From contig NW_026729139.1 in the NCBI RefSeq assembly GCF_030272615.1, positions 62,001 through 126,000 on the forward strand: a stretch of 64,000 nucleotides of DNA, given 5' to 3'. The notes beneath the pieces are model-generated. The model had not been told where the DNA came from. It did no database searches and saw nothing but the letters and a program-made list of their open reading frames with translations. Below are positions 23,820 through 35,748 of the stretch, piece after piece (the first letter of the stretch is position 1; every line of letters begins with the position of its first letter). The translations under genes were made by a program, and so were the position numbers. Origin of the DNA: Cryptomeria japonica. Lineage: Eukaryota > Streptophyta > Pinopsida > Cupressales > Cupressaceae.

Positions 23820-23978
23820 TGTTACAAGTGCGGTTTTCGTTGCACCAAAAGATCGACCTGTTAATACCTAATAGAACCACTAGACTTATAGAATCCATAG
23901 GAAGCGGTTAATCCATGTCACAAACCCGAGATTTGTGTTGCACAGCACAAGGAGACCAAGGGTGTACACCTTGCAACA
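23820..23978 (-). repeat. TRIM 5' LTR
   Basis: 159 bp, starting TGTTACAAGTGCGG on the + strand and ending TTGCAACA, followed at once by the ACACA target duplication. Confidence 0.9.
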
Positions 23979-25980
23979 ACACATGCATCGCACTGCCATG
24001 ACATCTCTTAGTCTATAATATAAAATATAACCTCCACCCTTGAATACTTAGGGTTCTACTGCACTTCAATTACCTTATTTGAAAAAAATGAGATATGAAC
24101 GAACATGATCTAGTCATCTCCCACCTAGAGAATTCCCCATGGTTGTGTGTTGGATCATCAAAAATTTAGGTTCTCAAAAGTACCAATATGAGTCCTTACA
24201 TTTATCAATTCAAGCGGCCATATTTTATCATATGATAAATCAATTTAGTTCTCTCAAGGTCATATAAAATTTTATCTTTTTAAATTGATTCAATTTACTC
24301 ATCAAATTTTTATGACAATGCTAATCAATTATTGATCATATTTTCCTAATAAAAAATATTTTTGTTCCCAAATATATACAAGGCTCATATGACATAACCA
24401 TTCCACATTCTTAAAAGGGTACCTTTATTTTTCACTTCTATATAATGAAATTGAATGAATTCTTAATTTGATTATAGTAGTCTTCTTGAAGGTACATCAT
24501 GGTTGAGTTATCACCTTTCGAATTCCAATCTATATTTATCAAAGGAAAAATAAATAATTAATAAAAATTATAGTTATGGGACAAAAAAGATATTATAGAA
24601 AATATAAATATATAATCTTACAAATTAGATCCTAGAGAAAGCTAGTACAGTATCAAATTTAATAAGTGGGATAATTCCTTCTTACATGATCTAGGATGAT
24701 TTGGGTCACAAGAATTTATGACAAATATTAGGTTTTATATAATAACCTATATGTTTTGGTTAGTAGGATCCTAATCCTAGTCAACACCTATGTTATGAAC
24801 CATGTGTCATAATTGTGTGTCAAGAATACTGCACAATTGGATTTGTTGAAGGGCATGTTCGGATGTATGCCTTAATTTAGATGAAATATTAGGCATCACA
24901 CCTCTCCTGAAAGGATTCAAATCCCAAACAATGTAAAATGACTACCACAAGCTCCTTATAGACAAGTCTTCTTGGCCTATAAGATAAATAAGTTCTTTAT
25001 TTTTTTATGTTTATGCAAAAGGTCTTACATAATCATTTTGTTGGAATTCTATAGTGAGAATTAGATTTGAATGATAAAGATATTTACACTATTCTTAGTC
25101 TAAAAATTATTTCTTGATCTTGCTCATCCAAAAAAATTGTATTTTTGTAAATAATATTTGATCATCAACTATTCAATATGTATGATGATGGGTCCTAATC
25201 TAAGTATTGGCTATCTAGAAATGTTAAAGATAGGGTGAGAAACAAAAGGGATTTTACAGTAATCCTAAATTTTGAACTTCCATTGTAATGCTAGAATATA
25301 TAAGTAGATAGGTTTCAAATATATTGATTCTTAATAAACTAGATAAATCTCAACTTATCATGAGAATAGTACAATATTTAAACGATTACATGTCATAAAG
25401 TACAACTGATAAAACAACATTGATACTTGTCAAATATAATAAGATACTCCACAATATGAAATAAAATTTCTCAAACTAACAACACAAGGAAGACTTCTAG
25501 TCAGAAAATTGCTACTAATATGAACACAAGAATCATCAAATACTTGTTCCATTCATATATCCAAAATAAGGAGTTCAAGGGTAAAAATACAAAATTGTGT
25601 CACACTTTCAACCAACTTATTAGCACAAGTGAATTTAAGAATTTATAACAACAAAATATTTTTTTGTAAAACATATAATTTATTAGATTCATTATAGCTA
25701 AGTTAGATATGACCACAAATTTTCTAACTGAATGTGTTCACAAAATGCATATTTAGCACCATTTTGAGGCTAATCTACCAAAAAAAAATTGAAATCATGA
25801 TGTTTCAACGGCTCCTACTCATGTAGATAACATTTTTTTAAAATATTTTTGTAGATCTATAAGTGTAGTTGTTAAACAAATAACATGAACAAGAGAGAAG
25901 ATAATAGTCCAAATATGTTGCAAATACCTGGTAATAATATGTCACTTTGATGGGGAAATCTCCTTATCCACTTTGAGGGG

Positions 25981-26040
25981 GATACCTCCAATAGTCTTCT
26001 CCAAGAACACGATACCTCCAATAGTCTTCACCAAGAACAC
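25981..26040. repeat. 30-bp tandem repeat, two units
   Basis: Two adjacent units beginning GATACCTCCAATAGTC and ending CCAAGAACAC, differing at a single base (TCTTCTCC versus TCTTCACC). Confidence 0.95.
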
Positions 26041-26319
26041 AATACTCAACATGATTATAGTAACTAGCATATCCCTTTCATATATATCATACTTATGCCA
26101 AGGATACCACCTAAGTCAACTTAAATAACATCATATAGACCTTAGGTTGACCTAAATAACTAAATAACAATATAATAAATATGAATTGATTAAGAGTTAA
26201 GACATCCAAAAGACAATTACTCATAACCAGATACACACTATAGGGTTAGGGGAGTAGCATTTCCCCCTTCTTTACAAAAGAATTGTCCTCAATGCTAATT
26301 AATTATGGATGCATCTACC

Positions 26320-26470
26320 AAAGAAATGTTCTTCTTCATCTTCTTTATCTTTTCTTTTTTCTTCTTCTTCATCTCATTTTTATGCTTCTATTTCTCCTTC
26401 TCTCTCTTGCTCTTGTTTTTCCTTTTGTTCTTGTTCTTTTTCATTTTCTTCTTTTTTCTGCTATTTATTT
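26320..26470. repeat. Pyrimidine-rich (TTC/CTT) low-complexity run
   Basis: About 150 bases of imperfect TTC/CTT repeats. It leaves three overlapping frames open on the + strand, giving Phe/Leu/Ser-rich translations that are not genes. Confidence 0.85.
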
Positions 26471-26600
26471 CTACGAAGAAGTTACAAACAATAATTTTGC
26501 AATAAATAATGTAAAAAAATGAAGCGAATGAACTGAGTGAATTTGTCATCGTGATTCCTTCTACAGAAATCTCTAGACCTTGTTCAACAGAGGTCGGTTT

Positions 26601-28140
26601 TTGAATGAACCAAATATGTGCCCATGGTCTGTAACCCGGGGAATAGGGCTTCCCTACCTTAGGCTAATTCAGAATGGCAAGTGGTGAAACCTAGGAGGTT
26701 TCGCATGACAGCTATGAAAAACCCTCTGATGGTTGGAATTGGCGAGCAGGGTAAAATGAACAACCGCTACCAAGGAGGCACTACGCCAGTCATCTCCAAT
26801 AGGTTTAACCATTTGCAGAATCTTGAGGAAGGTTTCATAAAACTAGCTCCCCGAGTCAGATCTCATTCTGATAATGTTAGAAGCAAAGGAAATAAAAATT
26901 ACAGAAGGTCAGTTGGTATTCAAACCAGACCAAGGGCTTCTGAGGGTAAGGGCAAGAAATTTTTGACACCTCCTAAACCCTCAGGCGCTGAGCCGGTCAC
27001 AAATATGAGCCCTAATTCAGATTTGGAAAATATTATAGAGATTAATGATAATTTGGTTAAGAGGATCCAACAATCTTGCAAGGCTTTTGGGATTTTCGCT
27101 AGATTGAGGGGACTTGGAATTCCATCAGAGGCTATTGCAGACTAGTTCAAATCCTCCTTCAAATGGATAGTAAGTATAGCTATCTTGACTGAGGGTTTTT
27201 TGTATATTGATTGTGGAAATTCGAGGCATAAGGAGGAATTTTTAACAGGTAAATCTCCAACTTTCAAAGGTTTTGATTTTATTTTTCTAGAATGGCAATC
27301 GGATTTTAATCCAAACAAACTGAAATTTTTTAAAGTAGATAGACCAATTATGATCCCTAACCTACCGGTAGAAAAAATGGACATAGAAATTATTAGGAAA
27401 ATAGGTAATCACTTGGGTAAATTTGTAGAGATTAGTGATAAAAATAGGAAATATTCTAATTGTGTATGATAATTAACATGGATATTAGTGTTAAATCTTT
27501 AAGGCCCATTGAAATTGGAATAGGGGTGTTGTCTTTCCTTATCTACCCTAAATTTAATAAAGGGTTTCTAGATTTAGACCCTGCTCCCGATTCGATCTTA
27601 TAATTCCCCTCGTCTCAATCAAAACCTAGAACGATTCCTGAGGTAGACATTAGTTTCAATATGGAGAAAGGAGGGTTTGTGATGAAGGAAGTCTCTTTGC
27701 CGACTAGGCAACCTGAGGAGGTAGAAGAGGGGGAAATTATAGCAGACCAGAGCAGGGATGATCGGTTGATCACATCTTCTCTTCACACCCTTGAGGAAAT
27801 GTCATTGGATAAGCTAGGTAGGGCTGCTTATCTAGAGATACCCCTTGTCAAGAAGGGAGAACTTTCTTCAGCTTCTAAGGATCAGAAGGGTGGGGAGAAG
27901 GAAGCCCTTCCTCTTTGCTCTGATCAGGTTACTAGTCTGGATGGTCGGAGCAACTCTAATGGATCTCCCCATATGAGGGAAGGCCCCATTAGATCGGAAA
28001 GGGATGATCAAGAGGAGGATCAAGCCCGCAAAGAGGAAGAGGTTAATTGCATTATAGACTATGTATGTGACTCACTTACTGAGGAAATTATGGATAACCT
28101 TTTGGATGAAATAATAGACAAGGATGAGCTTGATCTTTAG
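26601..28140 (+). pseudogene. LINE-2 ORF1 remnant
   Basis: Open pieces at 26,681-27,145, 27,185-27,469 and 27,661-28,140 form one broken ORF1. The middle piece reads like the DUF4283 core of plant LINE ORF1 (TEGFLYIDCGNSRHKEEFL, FIFLEWQSDFNPNK, PIMIPNLPVEKMD). The last is acidic (EEVEEGEIIAD, EEIMDNLLDEIIDKDELDL) and ends at 28,140, about 290 bp before ORF2. No zinc knuckle was found. Sequence differs from the LINE in the duplicated segments and from the minus-strand LINE next to it. The 5' boundary is uncertain. Confidence 0.75.
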
Positions 28141-28425
28141 AAAAAAAAATGCTTAGAAAAGAGATTTTAGGTTTCTCCCCCCCCACCCCCTTGTGGTCTC
28201 AGACATGGAGGAACATTTTTTAGATTTAGACAACAAGGAAAATGAAACATTGGGTATCGAACTCTAGACAAATGACAAATATACTCTGAATTGTGCCAAG
28301 CTCTACATAAAGAGAGGTAGGAAATCCTTATCGGAGCTCAGAGCTCATGATGGTACTGCGGAAGGTCAGGTTAAACTCACGGACATGTTTCATGCAAGGA
28401 AGGGGAAGTTCCTTCCCAAGGCATC

Positions 28426-30482
28426 ATGAAAGTAGTTTCATGGAATGTTAGGGGCTTAAATGCCCCTAACAAACAAAGGATAGTCAAGCAATGCCTATCC
28501 TCTTATAGTCCAAAATTAGCTCTGTTACAGGAGACCAAATTAGGGAATTAGGATTTAGCCTCCTTCCGCAAGCGATTAGGCTTTAGACAAATTAAAGGGA
28601 CTCCAGCCAATGGGACCTCTGGAGGACTTGCTATAATATGGGACCCACGCAATATCCTCTTCTCACTTATGGAGTCACATAACAATTGGATGAGCGGGAG
28701 GGTTACTAGCCTGAAAAACGATCTAGATTTTGTCATTATTAATGTATATGGGCCAATCCTTAATGAGGATAAAAAGAGATTATGGGAGGAAATTGATAAT
28801 TTCATGGGCACCCTTAATCAGTTATGCATTTTTGGAGGGAACTTTAATGTAATTTTGCGCCATCATGAGAAGCAAGGAGGCTTAGGTGAAAATTCTCGTG
28901 CTTCTCTTGACTTTGCAGATTGGATCCATCATTGTGGCATGATAGAGATCAATATGGTAAAGGAAGCCTTTACCTGGAATAGTCAAGGTTAGGTTTTAGC
29001 AACATTGCAGAGAAACTTGATAGATTCTTTGTATTGGGTAGTCTCATCAACTTTCCCTATACCTTGGAGGCCTTTATTCTACCTTTCTCAGGATCGGATC
29101 ACTTCCCTATTCAACTTGGCATTCAGGGCAAGGTTGGCCCAAAAAGTTTCCCTTTTAAATTTGAGAATATGTGGCTAAAGGATGACAATATCCTTAAGCT
29201 TCTAAAGGATTGGTGGAATGCAGCCACGGTTTCTGGGTCTAGGATCTACAAGGTTGTTAACAAACTTAAGATTATTAAGCAAAATCTCATCCATTGGAAT
29301 AAGGAGCACTTTGGCAATATCTTTGACAATAAGGCCCAAGTGGAAGATGAGTTGGTAGAAGTTAATGAGAATGTGATGTGACATGGGATGGATGAGGCCC
29401 TGTTTCTGAGAGAAAACAAACTCCTTGCGGAACATGAATCTATTCTTTCCAAAGAAGAAGTCTTTTGGAAACAAAAATCTAGAGATACTTGGTTGGAGGA
29501 GGGTGACAAGAACACCAAATTCTTCCACAATAGTGTGAGGATGAGAAGAGTCATTAACCATATCTACAAGATTAAGGTGAGTGATGGCTCTAAGGTGGCT
29601 AACCCTAACATCATTGCGAAGGAGGTTGTAGATTTATTTTCTCTTATTCTCAACTTCGACTGGAGCCCTCATGGCTCTGTCTAGGACAAGTTTATTAAGT
29701 GTATCCCAAAGCTTCTGAGTAAGAACCAAACCGATTCTCTGACTGCTAAATTTTCTTTAGCAGAAATAGAAGCAGCTCCTATATAGATGAGCCCAGATAA
29801 ATCCCCTGGGCCGGATGGCTTCCCGACTAGTTTCTTTAAAAAATGTTGGTCTTTCTTAGGTGAGGAAGTGATGACAGCTCTTGAAGGGAAGAGGAACTCA
29901 GGTAATATCCTCAAGGAAATCAATAACACTTTTTTGGCCCTTATCCCAAAAAAGGATAAACCTAAGTGTTTTGATGAGTTTCGACCCATAGTCTTGTGCA
30001 ACACTATCTATAAGCTTTTTTTCTAAAGCTCTAGCTAATATGCTTTAAAAACTCCTTCCCCTGTTGGTCAATGAGGAACAGACAAGTTTTGTTCTGGGAA
30101 GATCTATTTATGATGGGGTTATTATAGCTCAGGAGGCTATCCACATTGTCCAGAAGAATGGAACTCCCAGTATGCTCTTAAAGTTAGACATTAGGAAAGA
30201 ATACAACAAGGTGAATTGGAGATTTCTATGTATATGCTTAGAAGCTTTTGGATTCCCCTCTACATGGATTAATTTGATATTTGAAAGTATCTCTACGCCT
30301 AAATTCTCAGTGCTGGTCAATGGTACCCCTGAAGGTTTTTTTAGCTCTTGTAAGGTTTTGAGGTAGGGAGATCCTTTATCCCCTTTTCTCTTCATCATTA
30401 TGGTAGAATCCTTAGGGAGGTCGATTTCTAGAGCAAGGGAGAATAGTCAAATTGAGGGAATCAGAATTACCAGCAACCTTGA
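28426..30482 (+). pseudogene. LINE-2 ORF2 (endonuclease and partial RT)
   Basis: Begins MKVVSWNVRGLNAPNKQR at 28,426. The endonuclease shows LLQETKLG and FGGNFNVIL, where the usual catalytic GDFN Asp is Asn. Stops lie at 28,548 and 28,990, and the frame changes. The RT part has SPDKSPGPDGFPTSFFKK (29,787 on), ALIPKKDKPKCFDEFRPIVL, LLKLDIRKEYNKVNW and a GDPLSPFLF-type motif at about 30,368, preceded by a stop. Coding resemblance ends near 30,475, just before the FADD catalytic box, where a minus-strand LINE begins. It lacks its 3' half and tail. Confidence 0.85.
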
Positions 30483-30484
30483 CG

Positions 30485-31945
30485 ATACAACTTCCCATAA
30501 ATCATTTTCCAGAATGTCCCAGAAATGTTGAAAGAAAAGACCTGGGAACCCATCTCGTCCCAAAGCTTTGTCAACTCCCATGTCAAAAACTACAGCCTTT
30601 ACTTCCTCCATCGACACAGCCCTAAGTAACATCTTGTTATGTTGCTCCTTCACACATGAGGGTAAGATATCCATAATAGAATGCAATTCCTAGTCTTCCC
30701 TTGCCTCCCCATTGAAAGCACTCGAGAAGATGTTCACCGCCTCACTGTTAATACAATCCTGATCAGATAACAGCTCCCTCGCCATATTGTGTATTGAGAA
30801 AATTTTGTTATAATTCCTCCTAACCTTTGTAGAGGTGTGAAAGAATTTGGTATTCCTGTCACCTTCCTTCAGCCATGTCTCATGGGATTTCTATTTCTAG
30901 AAGGTTTCTTCTCTTGCTAGGACTTCAGAGTACACCTTATTAAGTTGTTTCTCTCTCAAGAAGGCCGATTCATCCATGCCCTGTAGAATAATTTGTTCAT
31001 GTAGTGATTTTAAATCTTCCTCTAGACTCAATTTCTCATTAAAGATGTTTTTGAAAGACTCTCTGTTCCACTTTTTGAGTTGTTCTTTTACAAATTGAAG
31101 TTTTTTAAAGAACATAAAAGCCTTATTACCTAGATTTTCAGGGGGTAGATTCCACCATGTCTCCACCAAAGATCTTAAATTGTTATCCCTTGGCCACATA
31201 GCTTCAAATTTAAAAGGGCATCTATCAGGGGCTCTTTCATCCTGAATTTGGATGCTAATGGGGTAATGGTCTGAACCTGTGAATGGTAAAACATCATCAC
31301 TACACATCCAAGGATGAGAGGATCAGTCACCAGCTACAAAGAATCTGTCAAGTCTTTCTGCTATGTTTAAAAATCCACTTCTTCTATTTGTCCAAGTGAA
31401 TTCCCCAGTTCTGAACGGGATTTCACTTAATCCTGACTCTATGATGAAGGAACCAAAATATAAGTTACTCTGCCTCATCCAACCATTGCCACCCATTTTG
31501 TCTGATGGTCGAATCAAAGCATTGAAGTCACCCCCTATAAGAAAAGGTGTTACAGTGTCCTATCTAAGACACCTTGAGATATCATTCCATGGCTATTTTT
31601 TTAAAGAGGGGCTATTTGGGCTATATACATTGATTAAGAACAGTTGCAGCTAAATTTGTTTCGAGTGAATTTGCACCATTGCCACCAATGTCCCTAGTTA
31701 ATAGTGTTGACATCCACTAGGGACTCATTCCATAAAATGGATAAGCCACCTGAGGCTCCTTGAGCCTCAACTAAGACACATTTCCACTTTTTAAATCTAC
31801 TACAAAAGGTTTTAAAATCTTCACGATTAATTTTTGTTTCGTGTAAGAAAACGAGATCCGGGTGAAACTGATCAAGGCATCTCATAACCAGTCTAACCTT
31901 GTTAGGGGCATTGCAGCCCCTGACATTCCATGAAAGGAACCTCAT
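30485..31945 (-). pseudogene. LINE-3 ORF2 (endonuclease and partial RT), minus strand
   Basis: Begins MRFLSWNVRGCNAPNK at 31,945. Endonuclease motifs are FLHETKI and, after a frame change, TWTNRRSGFLNIAERLDRFF (about 31,410) and FTGSDHYPI (about 31,275). Then a linker (ESFKNIFNEKLSLEEDLKSLHE), WLKEGDRNTKFFHTS with a preceding stop, and RT start: MEEVKAVVFDMGVDKALGRD then FPGLFFQHFWDI (30,500-30,620). It stops at about 30,485 at the joint with LINE-2, before the RT catalytic core. It has several stops. Family role is nicking and copying LINE RNA into DNA. Confidence 0.85.
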
Positions 31946-33850
31946 TGCTTCCAGGAAGAGACCACGTCCCTTCCCAATCTAAGTCTAAGTTTCTTTGGCC
32001 AACAACATTGCCTGCAATCTCCAATCTAACTCTATTGGATTTAGGTCCTCTTTTCTTACTCTTGCCTATCTTTACCTTAGCATTTTGATCCAAAATCATT
32101 TCCAGAGTTCTCCTATCTGAAACCCCTCCTATAGCAAGAAGTCCCATGTCATCCTCTCCCTCTAGATTATCAGATAGTTCTCCCTTGGATTTTGACAAAA
32201 TCAGATCACCTCCACTATCTTTCACTCCTTCAAAGGATGCATCTATGTTTCAAATGGCAGAGATTTGGATATCCTTAAAGATCATTTCCTCCACAATCTG
32301 ATCAATTCTTAGAGGTGCAGAGGGGATTTGGTCATCTTGTAAGTGTGCCCTTTCTTGAGGCACCTCACTATGTTCTTTAGGCATATCCTCCATGTGAGTC
32401 TCAGGGAATAAAGTCTCTACCGCATCTGCCATGTAAACAGCTTGAAAAAATTGTAAGGACGCGTTGCTTCCCTCTTCAATATGATCAACATTTTGCTTAT
32501 GATTCTCTAAAGAGATTAGATCCATAGCACTTAAACTAGTGATAGGGGCCTAGATGTTTCCCATTGCACCCATCACCTTACTCTGCAATTGAGGATCACT
32601 ATATTGGTTTTGGATCATTACTGAATCTAATCCAACAGTATTTGTTAGTATTACCCGGTCCTTTGCAGATGCCTCTGATGCAAATAGATCGTCAATTAGT
32701 CCTTTTCTAGAACAAAGAGATGCTATTGTGTTCAGATACGGCTCATAACACATCCTAGAATGTTGCAAAACATCCCAATCCAATGTTTCTCATTGATGTT
32801 CCCAGTCCTTGAGTTCTGAAAGTCTGATTATATCCTCTGCCAGTTCATCTTGGGCTTTAGACTTTCCTTTATCTTTGATTTTACAGTCCCCTTTAGCATG
32901 GGCAAAAGAGTTACAATCCGAGCATGTTGCCATCCTTTCTTCCAAGACCACCTTTTGCGCCCAGATCCCCGAACCAGTTTTGATTTCTATTGTGTCTGGT
33001 AAGTTGTGCACCGGATCCCAATCAATGCATATCCGTGAGACCATACTGAAATCCGTAGGGTCTATAAATTCCTCAGCTTTTTTGAAAAATCTTAGGTTTT
33101 CTCTTATTTTTTTAGGGTTTTTGTGTTCTTATGTTCTTGGGGTAATCCTGGAAATTTAATCCATATTGGCACCTTATTGATGGTTTTTGCGTTTGGATTA
33201 AAATTTGGCTTCCATTTGAGAATGCTAAAGCCTTTTCCATCCATAAAGAAAGGTCCATTGTCAAGAATCCAATCCCTATCCATATTAGTAGGGCATATAA
33301 CTAGGAAAAAGCCATTTTCTAATGTTTTTAGTTCTACACCCTCCCCCCAAATAACGTCACACCATGCCCTGATTTTTGACAAAGATGGCCACGATCCCCC
33401 ACATTTTAGGAAGAGAGCATGTGCATTGAGAAAACTGATATTATCACCCCATTCAACATTCGAGATTTCAATGTTCAAGACTCTATTATAGATAGAGTTA
33501 GGGCATACCTCTAACACTTTCGCAGCTTCCCTCGAAGGCTTCTGCTTCCAAAATTTCTCCTGCACCATCTTGAAATCCACCTTCTAACAGTTTCTTAGGG
33601 CCTCATAACCTTTGAAACTGTCGTTGATCTTACACCTATTGTTACGCTTAAAAACGCCTGATGTCGTCCTCCTTTGTTGCACATTCTTCGGACCCTTCCA
33701 TGGCCAAGACTGGTCTCGAAAAATTGCGCTAGTATCTCTGAAATGGCCACAATTTCCATTCCTAGTCCTCAACCATTTTCCATTGAAGCCTCCTTTGTAT
33801 CTGAAACCCTCATGGCTTCTAAAGCCCTACCAGGGTCGATCCGCCATTTT
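31902..33850 (-). pseudogene. LINE-3 ORF1 (DUF4283 plus zinc knuckle), minus strand
   Basis: Starts near 33,850 (MADRPW, then a stop). Open pieces lie at 33,772-33,584, 33,580-33,104, 33,044-32,790, 32,783-32,550, 32,525-32,250 and 32,225-31,902. The second holds the DUF4283 core (VICPTNMDRDWILDNGPFFM, WKPNFNPNA, VPIWIKFPGLP). The third carries a CX2CX4HX4C zinc knuckle, CSDCNSFAHAKGDC. The tail overlaps the start of ORF2. Most breaks are single stops or small shifts, so this copy is less decayed than the duplicated LINE. Confidence 0.82.
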
Positions 33851-33859
33851 TTTTTTCAA

Positions 33860-34280
33860 AAAATATTATTTTTATTATCATTTGAATTTTGATATATTTT
33901 AACTTTGCATTTAATTTATTCCAATTTTTAATATTTTAGTTGAATTATAGTTTTAATTTTTTAATTATAATTTATTTAAGAATTTAACTATATTTACCTT
34001 CAATTTTATATATTTTTTATTTTGAGTATTGAGTTAATCTTTCTTAGTATTATTTTTAATATATTAATTATATTTTTTAAGTATATATTTTCTTAATATT
34101 TCAGTTCTACAAAATCTAAAATATTAGTTTTACTTTTCAATTTAATTATTAATTAACTTAATAAATTTGATATGCATTTTTAAAAAAATTTACTTTTATT
34201 ATTATTTGCATTTTGATAAATTTTTAATTTGCATTTAATTTATTCTCTTTTAAGTTTTAATTTAATTTAAGTTTGTAATT
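33860..34280. other. Very AT-rich stretch, no gene seen
   Basis: Long runs of A and T with almost no G or C. It lies beside the 5' end of LINE-3. Nothing coding or structured was recognised. Confidence 0.6.
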
Positions 34281-34284
34281 TATT

Positions 34285-34680
34285 TTATCTTCTTCTATAT
34301 CTCTCTATCTTTTCTTCTCTATCTCTCTCTATATCTCCCTATATATTTACTATCTTTATCTCTCTCTCTACCCCTCTCTATCTTTCTATCTATTTTTCTC
34401 CCTCTTCCTTTCTCTCTCACTAGCGCTCTCTCTCTCTCTCTATCTCTCTCTCTTGTTATCTCTACATCTCTCTCCACCCATATAACTCTCTCTATCTTTG
34501 CCTCTCTATATATCACTTGCTATCTCTATTTTTAACTTTCTATCTATCTCCTGGTATCTCTACATCTCTCTCCACCCATATAACTCTCTCTATCTATCTC
34601 TCCACCCATATAACTCTCTCTATCTTTACCTCTCTATATATCTCTTGTTATCTCTACATATCTCTCCACTCTCCACCCAA
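34285..34680. repeat. (TC)n/(TATC)n microsatellite with minisatellite units
   Basis: About 400 bases of CTCT and TATCTC repeats. Within it, CCACCCATATAACTCTCTC recurs three times (near 34,475, 34,573 and 34,606), and the phrase CTCTATATATC recurs with it, so higher-order units have been duplicated. It lies about 1.1 kb upstream of gene B's ATG. Confidence 0.92.
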
Positions 34681-34689
34681 TTAACCCCT

Positions 34690-35748
34690 GGTATGGTGGG
34701 TACATATTAAAGATTAATCGGAGACTTGTCCTAATCGTACATGGGAAAAAGTAAGTGGTTAATTGAATATCATCAAGTTTATCTTAACAAACAACAATAT
34801 GGAGTTCCGAGTTGCTACAGATTGTTTGGATATTCAATTTAGAACATAACTATTTCCACGCCTTTTTTCCCTAATCTTTGAGATCATTGCATGATCTGGC
34901 AGATGGCAACTCATTTTGCTGTAATGAGGGCGTCTTCAAACAAACACCAGAGGATGATCTTCAACCTTTACCGACAGCGTTGCCTTAAGCATGTGACTGA
35001 CCATAAAAAAAGTCGGCTAATTATAATGTCTGCAGCACTAAAAAGTAATTTAAATACTTTATTCTTAATCACATACTAAGACATCGAGTATTCCTTCCGC
35101 CTTTAGTTTTTGCTTCCCATTCAAATGATTATTTTTGGCGATATTTCAGCATTGAAAATCAGTGGCGATTGTTTAGGAGAGGAAGTCAATTAATGGTTGA
35201 ATTTTAGTTACTTGTTAAAACGAAACATACGGGAAATAAATGTATTTTATTTCCTCGACTTCAGCAGAGTAACATATGTATTTCTTTTCCCCTTTCTTTG
35301 ATGACCATTTTTCATTTTTAAATGTAATATTTCTCTACTTATTCAATCAAATAGCTGTCAACGAGATAATATAGATATTTCTTTTCATGGATGAGCATGG
35401 ATCTTTAATGTCAATTAAAGTTTGATTTTCACCTTACTTCTCAAATCTTTTCGTTTTGGAAACGTTAAATCTTGTCCCCAAAGAAAAGAAATATCACGTT
35501 GGATGATTGAAAATAAAATAGAAAATATATTCTGCGTAATTTCTTGGAAAAAAACCCGATAAAATTCTCCCTTGCGCATTCATGTGAACCCCATGTGAAC
35601 TACATCTACCCAATTATGATATGAACAAGACAAACTACGTGTAACGCCTAAGCAATGAAAAACAAAACTTTTATATTCTAACTCAAAATGTCGATGCCAC
35701 ATCTTTCTCATTGATTTTCTTCCCTACTTGCAATCTGCATTGATCATC
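34690..35748 (+). promoter_or_regulatory. Upstream region of receptor kinase gene B
   Basis: Noncoding DNA before the ATG at 35,749. A weak TATA-like run (TTTATATTC) lies at about 35,670, roughly 80 bp upstream of the ATG. No regulatory site can be assigned with confidence. Part of it (about 35,040-35,330) is similar to 46,470-46,950 downstream of gene B, which suggests that region came from a promoter of another gene copy. Confidence 0.4.

Larger units (their letters stand above)
23606..23978 (-). mobile_element. TRIM-like miniature LTR retrotransposon
   Basis: 373 bp in total: two direct 159-bp terminal repeats (23,606-23,764 and 23,820-23,978) separated by only 55 bp. On the minus strand each LTR runs TGTT...TAACA. 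The internal segment holds a PBS-like TGGTATTAGAGC two bases from the 5' LTR and a polypurine run next to the 3' LTR. Flanking 5-bp direct repeats ACACA (23,601-23,605 and 23,979-23,983) form a perfect target-site duplication. No coding capacity, so it would need proteins from another element. It lies exactly at the edge of segmental duplication copy A. Confidence 0.92.
23984..26600. other. AT-rich stretch, no gene seen
   Basis: No coding, RNA or element structure is supported. It holds a 30-bp tandem repeat (25,981-26,040) and a pyrimidine-rich run (26,320-26,470). The text around 26,230-26,290 (TAGCATTTCCCCC, AATTGTCCTCAATGC) resembles the edge of some retroelements, but no repeat partner was found. 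Confidence 0.6.

Noticed and set aside
23595..23985. Possible CRISPR-like or simple tandem repeat of about 215 bp
   Set aside because: Two copies only; TG/CA ends, PBS, PPT and a 5-bp target duplication identify a miniature LTR element instead.
26283..26522. Overlapping Phe/Leu/Ser-rich open frames that look like membrane proteins
   Set aside because: They are produced by a TTC/CTT low-complexity run open in all three + frames; no start context, splice signals or homologue.
34319..34516. Arg/Glu-rich open frame on the minus strand
   Set aside because: Translation of the (TC)n microsatellite, not a gene.
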